Assembly (NCBI GenBank): GCA_934487205.1
Contig: CAKSRS010000020.1
Coordinates: forward strand, 1-37,955
Source of the DNA: an uncultured Clostridia bacterium
GTDB taxonomy: Bacteria > Bacillota > Clostridia > UBA1381
Direction: 5' to 3'
DNA: 37,955 nucleotides
Below, in pieces: positions 33,768-37,955 of the stretch. Numbering within the stretch: the first letter of the stretch is position 1; each line of letters opens with the position of its first letter. The position numbers and the translations under genes are program-made. The notes under the pieces were generated by a model that was given only the letters and a program-made list of their open reading frames with translations, made no database searches and had not been told where the DNA came from.

Positions 33768-36008
33768 ATGAAAAAATTTTTTAAACGAACAAATATGCAT
33801 ATTTTTATTTTTATAACCATACCTTGCCTGCTTGTGGTTATCTGTTCATCTTTCTCACTCATATCATTTCAGAATACCTACAAAAACACACTTAAGGATT
33901 CATACATATCTTCTCTTAAATCGTTAAGCAAACAGCAGGAGGACTCACTCAAAAATATTTCAAACTCAATCGCGACGCTTTCCGACGATGAACGCTTTTT
34001 CAGGATTTTGAACACGGAGGGCGATATTGAAATAGAAGATTTTACTTATATGCAAAAGGTTATGAAAAAAATAAAAGAGAATTACCCTATAATTGACAGT
34101 ATTCTTGTTCTTAACCGTGTAAATGAAAGAGTATATACCGAAAACACCACATATGACGCCGAGAATTACTTTTCTTCCCTGTACCGCTATGAAAATTATG
34201 ATTACAACTATTGGAAAAAATTTTATATGGCATTTTCCGACAGCTACGCGCTCCCGCCGTCAATGGTTTTTGTTAATAACGGGCAAAAGCTCATCACGCC
34301 GATAGTGTACACAAAATCCGGCAGCAAATATATCAAAAATACCATAATTGTAAATGTGGATCTTCGTTATATGTTTGCCGCTGCCGAGCAGCAGCCGATT
34401 TTTGACAAAAGCACGCTCAGTATAGTAAACAAAACAACAAAACAGAATTTTTCCATCGGCAACGCCTGCGAAATTCTGCCGGATGATTTGTTTTCATGTA
34501 TTTCGGATGTTCCGCAAGACGGACTTAACTCCTTTGACTATAGCACGCACGGCGTGAAATCCTTTATAGTGTCTTACTCACCGACATATTCTATTTTGGG
34601 ATATGTCTACATGATTACCACGCCGTACAACATTATTTACGATTCAATCCCGCGTTCGATTAATCTGTTGTTTTGGCTTAATTGTACCGTTTTTATTATA
34701 GCCATTCTGCTTTCCATAAAAGGTACAAGCAGCATATACAACCCCATCAAGCGAATAGAAAATCTGTTTTCGGACGCACAGATATCGGATAAAACCTCTC
34801 TGGATGACCTTTACGGTCACGTTCTGGACACGCTGGAATCGAACAGAAAATTATCGAAAGCCTTGCCGCTAATCAAGGAGCAGCAGCTTATAAATATTCT
34901 CAATTCCAACGAACACTACTTTTCCGGCAACTATCCGGATACAATTGAATTTTCATATCCGTACTTTTGCTCCGTTATAATCACTCTCAATCCGACGAAG
35001 TATTTTTATGAAAAGTACGATACGATTACAGAAAAAAATATAGAACTGGAAATATATAACATAATCAGCTCGGAATTTTTATCCTATTTCCCCGATACAT
35101 ATATTATTCCCAGCGCAGAGCATACATTGTATATACTTTTAAACACCGATGAAAAGGATAACAGCGATACATTAAATGAAATATTCAAACACCTTGATTT
35201 GCTGTTTATGAACGATACGGAGGATATACGTTTTGCATTTGCCGCCGGCGCGACATATCCGGGGATTGAAGGTTTAAAGCAATCGCATAAAGAGGCAATT
35301 GCCAACAGATTTAAAACATCACAGTATAAGCGTGTCCGCATAAACATTGATAATTCGCAGGACAGCGAAGATATTTTGTTTTCCTATGCGGACGAAATGG
35401 CGCTGTATAATCATCTTATTTCGTATAATATAGATGACGCAAAGAAAATTATAAACCGAATTTTAAACAAAAACTATGATAACAATATTTCGGACGTTAA
35501 GCTTGTGCAGCTGTTCCACGATTTATTCGGTGTTATATTTAAGGTTTTCCGCACAAAGAAAATTGATTATGATCCTGAGCAAAAGGGCGATATGCTTTTG
35601 ATTGACGAAATTCTTTCACCCGGCACCTCGCACGCACAGACCGCTATTAATGACTATCTTAAAATACTGCAAAACTTTAATGAAGAAAAAAAGCTAAAAC
35701 CCCGCGCAGTGATTTCTTATATCCAAAATCACTTCACCGAGAATATATATCTTGAAACATTGGCAGAAACATTCCATACATCGCCTTCTTATCTGTCCAG
35801 AGTTATAAAAAAAGAGACGTCCTCAACATTTTCGGACTATTTAAATGTGCTTAGAATTAACGAGGCAAAAAAACTTTTGCTTAACACGCGCAAACCGATT
35901 AAGGAAATTTATGAAACCGTCGGCTACAATAACCGTAACACATTTATCCGTATATTTAAATCAATCACCGGCACAACGCCGAGTGACTACCGCGCCAACC
36001 AAAAATGA
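33768..36008 (+). CDS. Membrane sensor-regulator: Cache-like extracellular domain, AraC HTH
   Basis: 746 residues. Membrane helix one (about 11-34) is followed by an extracellular segment to about 297 that resembles dCache sensing domains (SILVLNRVNERVYTENTTYD..., VNVDLRYMFAAAEQQP), then helix two (298-317) and a HAMP-like stretch (NPIKRIENLFSDAQ). The central part resembles the linker of YesN/AraC-type regulators. An AraC-type helix-turn-helix pair covers 645-746, with IYLETLAETFHTSPSYLSRVIKKE as the first and IKEIYETVGYNNRNTFIRIFKSITG as the second. TTGGAG precedes the ATG. The single-protein sensor design, in which an extracellular ligand directly controls transcription, is common beside Clostridia glycan loci. 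It probably controls the divergent operon through the TGTCAC repeats. It may sense a glycan fragment or the binding lipoprotein. Confidence 0.9.
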   Translation: MKKFFKRTNMHIFIFITIPCLLVVICSSFSLISFQNTYKNTLKDSYISSLKSLSKQQEDSLKNISNSIATLSDDERFFRILNTEGDIEIEDFTYMQKVMKKIKENYPIIDSILVLNRVNERVYTENTTYDAENYFSSLYRYENYDYNYWKKFYMAFSDSYALPPSMVFVNNGQKLITPIVYTKSGSKYIKNTIIVNVDLRYMFAAAEQQPIFDKSTLSIVNKTTKQNFSIGNACEILPDDLFSCISDVPQDGLNSFDYSTHGVKSFIVSYSPTYSILGYVYMITTPYNIIYDSIPRSINLLFWLNCTVFIIAILLSIKGTSSIYNPIKRIENLFSDAQISDKTSLDDLYGHVLDTLESNRKLSKALPLIKEQQLINILNSNEHYFSGNYPDTIEFSYPYFCSVIITLNPTKYFYEKYDTITEKNIELEIYNIISSEFLSYFPDTYIIPSAEHTLYILLNTDEKDNSDTLNEIFKHLDLLFMNDTEDIRFAFAAGATYPGIEGLKQSHKEAIANRFKTSQYKRVRINIDNSQDSEDILFSYADEMALYNHLISYNIDDAKKIINRILNKNYDNNISDVKLVQLFHDLFGVIFKVFRTKKIDYDPEQKGDMLLIDEILSPGTSHAQTAINDYLKILQNFNEEKKLKPRAVISYIQNHFTENIYLETLAETFHTSPSYLSRVIKKETSSTFSDYLNVLRINEAKKLLLNTRKPIKEIYETVGYNNRNTFIRIFKSITGTTPSDYRANQK

Positions 36009-36030
36009 TTGAATACACAACGGAATTGAC

Positions 36031-36047
36031 GTGAAAGTTCCTTTCAC
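36031..36047. promoter_or_regulatory. Palindrome downstream of the regulator gene
   Basis: GTGAAAG-TTC-CTTTCAC is a perfect 7-bp inverted repeat. It is not followed by T residues, so an operator seems more likely than a terminator. Confidence 0.35.
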
Positions 36048-36121
36048 ATCAGCTCTCGGCAGGATTTAGTTGCCCGTGCAAAATTTTCGCTGCACCCGAA
36101 AATGCACATGGGCATAAAAAA

Positions 36122-36164
36122 TCTCTTATCATTCTTTGCCATACGGATAAGAGAAACTTAAATT
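36122..36164 (+). promoter_or_regulatory. Candidate promoter and inverted repeat before the amidohydrolase gene
   Basis: -35 TTGCCA (36136-36141), 17-base spacer, -10 TAAATT (36159-36164). The inverted repeat TCTCTTATC (36122-36130) / GATAAGAGA (36146-36154) overlaps the -35 and spacer. Read on the minus strand the same hairpin is followed by six T, so it could also terminate antisense transcription. Confidence 0.45.
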
Positions 36165-36206
36165 ACTATTTATGTCGGCGTATGGCGGCGGAACGGAGAT
36201 TTTTTT

Positions 36207-36968
36207 ATGAAAATAATTGATTTTCATACCCACCCGGGCTATAACACAACAAAAACATTCGGATATGATATGACAGACGAGCTTTTTGTAAGCGAACTTC
36301 GGCGCGCCGGAATAAGCAAAGCATGCGGCAGCGCATTGGATCTTGACCTGATGCGTTCGGATTGCACCCCCGAAACAATTATAAAAAAGCTGAATTTGAC
36401 GGCATGGAGGTATCATGAAAAATTCCCGGATTTTTTCATTCCCGGGATTCATATTCACCCCGATTGCCCGGATATTTCCGCAAATGAACTGGAAAATTAC
36501 TCAAAAAAAGGTGTACGCCTCGTCGGTGAACTTGTACCGTATCTCATAAGGTGTGACACATTGCTTTCAAGCGGATATTTCGAATTATTCTCATTATGCG
36601 TGCAGCTGAATATGATTGTTTCTCTGCACACAACTACTTTAAATGAGTGTATTTCGGTTGCAGAATCATTTCCGCAGCTAAAAATCGTATTGGCACACCC
36701 CGGATATAACAATGACTATTTAGACAGATTGGACGCCGTAAAAAAGCACGAAAATCTTTTTCTCGATATATCCGGTACAGGCATAGCCGCTTACGGCATG
36801 CTCCGATACGGCATTGATACCGTGGGTAAGGAAAAGATTTTGTTCGGTACCGACTTCCCCGGATACAGTCCCGAAATTTATACACGCGCGGTTATGTTTG
36901 AACGCCTGTCATCTACCGAAACGGACGCAGTTTTTTGGCAAAATGCACACCGTTTGCTTTTTGAATAA
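36207..36968 (+). CDS. Amidohydrolase-2 family metal-dependent hydrolase or decarboxylase
   Basis: 253 residues. The N-terminal HxH metal motif is IIDFHTHPG. Further metal-ligand-like positions are FIPGIHIHPD (about 76), VSLHTTT (about 140), VLAHPGY (about 162) and ILFGTDFPG (about 212) with the usual Asp. Members hydrolyse C-N or C-O bonds or decarboxylate aromatic acids, and some act as sugar lactonases. GGAACGGAG, an unusually long ribosome site also used before the propeller gene, precedes the ATG. It lies 198 bases after the regulator, in the same direction, with its own candidate promoter. A lactonase role in sugar oxidation would fit the aldo/keto reductase in the operon, but the assignment is speculative. 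Confidence 0.8.
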   Translation: MKIIDFHTHPGYNTTKTFGYDMTDELFVSELRRAGISKACGSALDLDLMRSDCTPETIIKKLNLTAWRYHEKFPDFFIPGIHIHPDCPDISANELENYSKKGVRLVGELVPYLIRCDTLLSSGYFELFSLCVQLNMIVSLHTTTLNECISVAESFPQLKIVLAHPGYNNDYLDRLDAVKKHENLFLDISGTGIAAYGMLRYGIDTVGKEKILFGTDFPGYSPEIYTRAVMFERLSSTETDAVFWQNAHRLLFE

Positions 36969-37113
36969 ACCGCAATATTCCCGGTGCGGTATGCAATCGT
37001 GCCGCCGCACTCACACAGATACCGCCTGACCGATGAGACCTCACAGGCTACAAGACAAAATGGGGATTTTGATCACGTTTCTGCCGAAAATTTTGTCAAT
37101 TCCGAATGTATTT

Positions 37114-37144
37114 AAAATCCGCCGCAAATTATGCGGTGGATTTT
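37114..37144. terminator. Bidirectional intrinsic terminator between converging genes
   Basis: A 13-bp stem with one G-T pair and 5-base loop (AAAATCCGCCGCA / TGCGGTGGATTTT). T runs exist on both strands, so it can end the amidohydrolase transcript and the minus-strand hypothetical gene. Confidence 0.8.
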
Positions 37145-37220
37145 GACGTTATCCAAAATTAATTTTGGTGCTGAGTTTCCAAAAATACCAATTTATATCC
37201 ATTAACAAAAACCTTGAACC

Positions 37221-37637
37221 TTATGTATAAATCCAAAATTGTTTCAGCCCCCAATGCTCGCCGCTTTCTATGCGATAAAGGCATAATTTATCCTCTGTCA
37301 GGATATAGCGATTTTCTTTCATAAATTCAGTGAATCTTTCCAGCAAATTTTCCAAATACTTAATCTCGCCTTTACTATCCTCGGCAAAAGAATAGATTGT
37401 TTCTATTCCAAGCAAATATTCATTGCTTTCACAGTCATAAATAATATCCAAATCATTCATCGTATAAAAAGTTGCCTCTTGAGCCGATATACCATCCGGG
37501 CTTTTTACGCCCCAAACAAACTGTAAATTGCCGCAATTATACTCATTATCTTCACAATCGGAGTGTTGCAATCTTAGCCTGCATTTATTTAGCTGACTTT
37601 GGACTGCCGGAAAAAGCATTTTAATTTTTTTCTTCAT
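37221..37637 (-). CDS. Hypothetical protein, 138 residues
   Basis: No family is recognised. The sequence is acidic in the second half (ETIYSFAEDSKGEIKYLENLLERF) and has a tryptophan-rich ending (HWGLKQFWIY). It resembles small soluble cytoplasmic proteins in spacing of hydrophobics; no signal peptide, membrane helix or metal motif is visible. The ATG overlaps the end of the small upstream frame by 17 bases, suggesting translational coupling in the -10/-35 unit at 37837-37866. Alternative internal Met codons (residue 7) are possible. Confidence 0.6.
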   Translation of the reverse strand: MKKKIKMLFPAVQSQLNKCRLRLQHSDCEDNEYNCGNLQFVWGVKSPDGISAQEATFYTMNDLDIIYDCESNEYLLGIETIYSFAEDSKGEIKYLENLLERFTEFMKENRYILTEDKLCLYRIESGEHWGLKQFWIYT

Positions 37638-37789
37638 TCAATCTATCATTTAGGTGTTCTTCGCTTTCAATAATTTTGTTTTGATTAATAACATAATCCC
37701 ATACAATCTTTTGTGCTGCATGGTGTTGCTTGCCGCAAAAAATGCGAAAAAATTCCAAGACAAATCAAAAATTCAATAACTTTATCCAA
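37621..37789 (-). pseudogene. Small gene split by a one-base frameshift
   Basis: Starting at TTG (37789) the frame reads MDKVIEFLICLGIF, then loses coherence. Shifting by one base gives a protein-like continuation: LEFFRIFCGKQHH, AAQKIVWDYVINQNK, then IIESEEHLNDRLNEEKN and stop at 37621. Joining the two makes a 55-residue product with a natural amphipathic pattern. The change is near 37763-37769 (GATTTGTC in place of a shorter run). AGAGGT is 12 bases upstream and a good promoter lies before it. Sequencing error is equally possible. No family is recognised. Confidence 0.45.
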
Positions 37790-37836
37790 GGTTTTGCACT
37801 ACCTCTTTTTGTTATGCCTTTTTTGACTTGTTTTCT

Positions 37837-37866
37837 ATTATATCATACTTTTTCAAAAAACGCAAT
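37837..37866 (-). promoter_or_regulatory. Promoter of the small right-hand minus-strand unit
   Basis: On the minus strand -35 TTGCGT, 17-base spacer, -10 TATAAT (37837-37842). Confidence 0.6.
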
Positions 37867-37880
37867 TTCCTATACAGTAA

Positions 37881-37908
37881 AAAATCACTCAGTTTGAGTG
37901 ATTTTTTT
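37881..37908. terminator. Bidirectional intrinsic terminator
   Basis: AAAATCACTCA, GTT loop, TGAGTGATTTT with T runs on both strands; it begins two bases beyond the stop of the truncated gene at the right edge. Confidence 0.85.
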
Positions 37909-37909
37909 A

Positions 37910-37955
37910 CTATTTCAAATTCATTTTGACTGTCTTTATCTCAAACGGACGGAAA
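37910..37955 (-). CDS. C-terminal end of a gene entering from the right edge, possibly a glycosidase
   Basis: Only 14 complete codons and a stop are in view, reading FRPFEIKTVKMNLK. The FRPFEIKT pattern resembles the C-terminal end of GH38 alpha-mannosidases and related beta-sandwich glycosidase domains. The terminator right after the stop supports a real gene end. The family guess is weak. Confidence 0.4.
   Translation of the reverse strand, partial: FRPFEIKTVKMNLK

Overview
The window looks like chromosome of an anaerobic, Gram-positive Clostridia-type bacterium. The signs are strong AGGAGG-type ribosome binding sites, A/T-rich sigma-A promoters, a lipoprotein sugar-binding protein with CUT1 permeases, an AraC regulator with a Cache-like extracellular sensor, and surface proteins with S-layer homology (SLH) domains. 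The mix of SLH proteins and large secreted glycosidases recalls gut plant-fibre degraders; a Monoglobus-like lineage is possible, but that is inference only.

Left edge (1 to about 3.7 kb): a probable mobile or accessory segment. On the minus strand a zinc-ribbon amidoligase gene is followed directly by a class II glutamine-amidotransferase-like gene that runs off the window. On the plus strand is an AAA_14/DUF4143 ATPase with a textbook promoter. The segment ends at a 3' half of tRNA-Lys(CTT), from anticodon loop to CCA, still followed by its own terminator. This is the usual mark of an integrative element inserted into a tRNA gene.

Middle (about 3.9 to 33.5 kb): sixteen collinear minus-strand genes, mostly overlapping or separated by fewer than 50 bases. 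In transcription order they are: lipoprotein substrate-binding protein; two ABC permeases; two very large secreted clan GH-A glycosidases with lectin-like modules, the second with a CBM9-like C-terminus; a non-catalytic lectin/Ig-like secreted protein; two SLH surface proteins; a 114-bp tandem repeat array; a GH43/GH32-like beta-propeller protein; an aldo/keto reductase; an MFS transporter; a GH78-type rhamnosidase; an aberrant RpiB/LacAB isomerase; an SGNH esterase; a GH36 alpha-galactosidase; and a DUF4091/GH123-like protein, closed by a terminator. The logic is surface capture and extracellular cleavage, import, then cytoplasmic trimming (rhamnose, alpha-galactose, acyl groups) and sugar interconversion. 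The glycan is not identified. No ABC ATPase is encoded, so a shared MsmX-type ATPase is expected from elsewhere.

Right part (33.5 to 38 kb): a divergent AraC-type membrane sensor-regulator, separated from the operon by a control region with both promoters, TGTCAC direct repeats and a 9-bp inverted repeat. Next come an amidohydrolase-2 family gene, a bidirectional terminator, a minus-strand hypothetical gene preceded by a small frameshifted gene, another bidirectional terminator, and the last 14 codons of a gene entering from the right edge.
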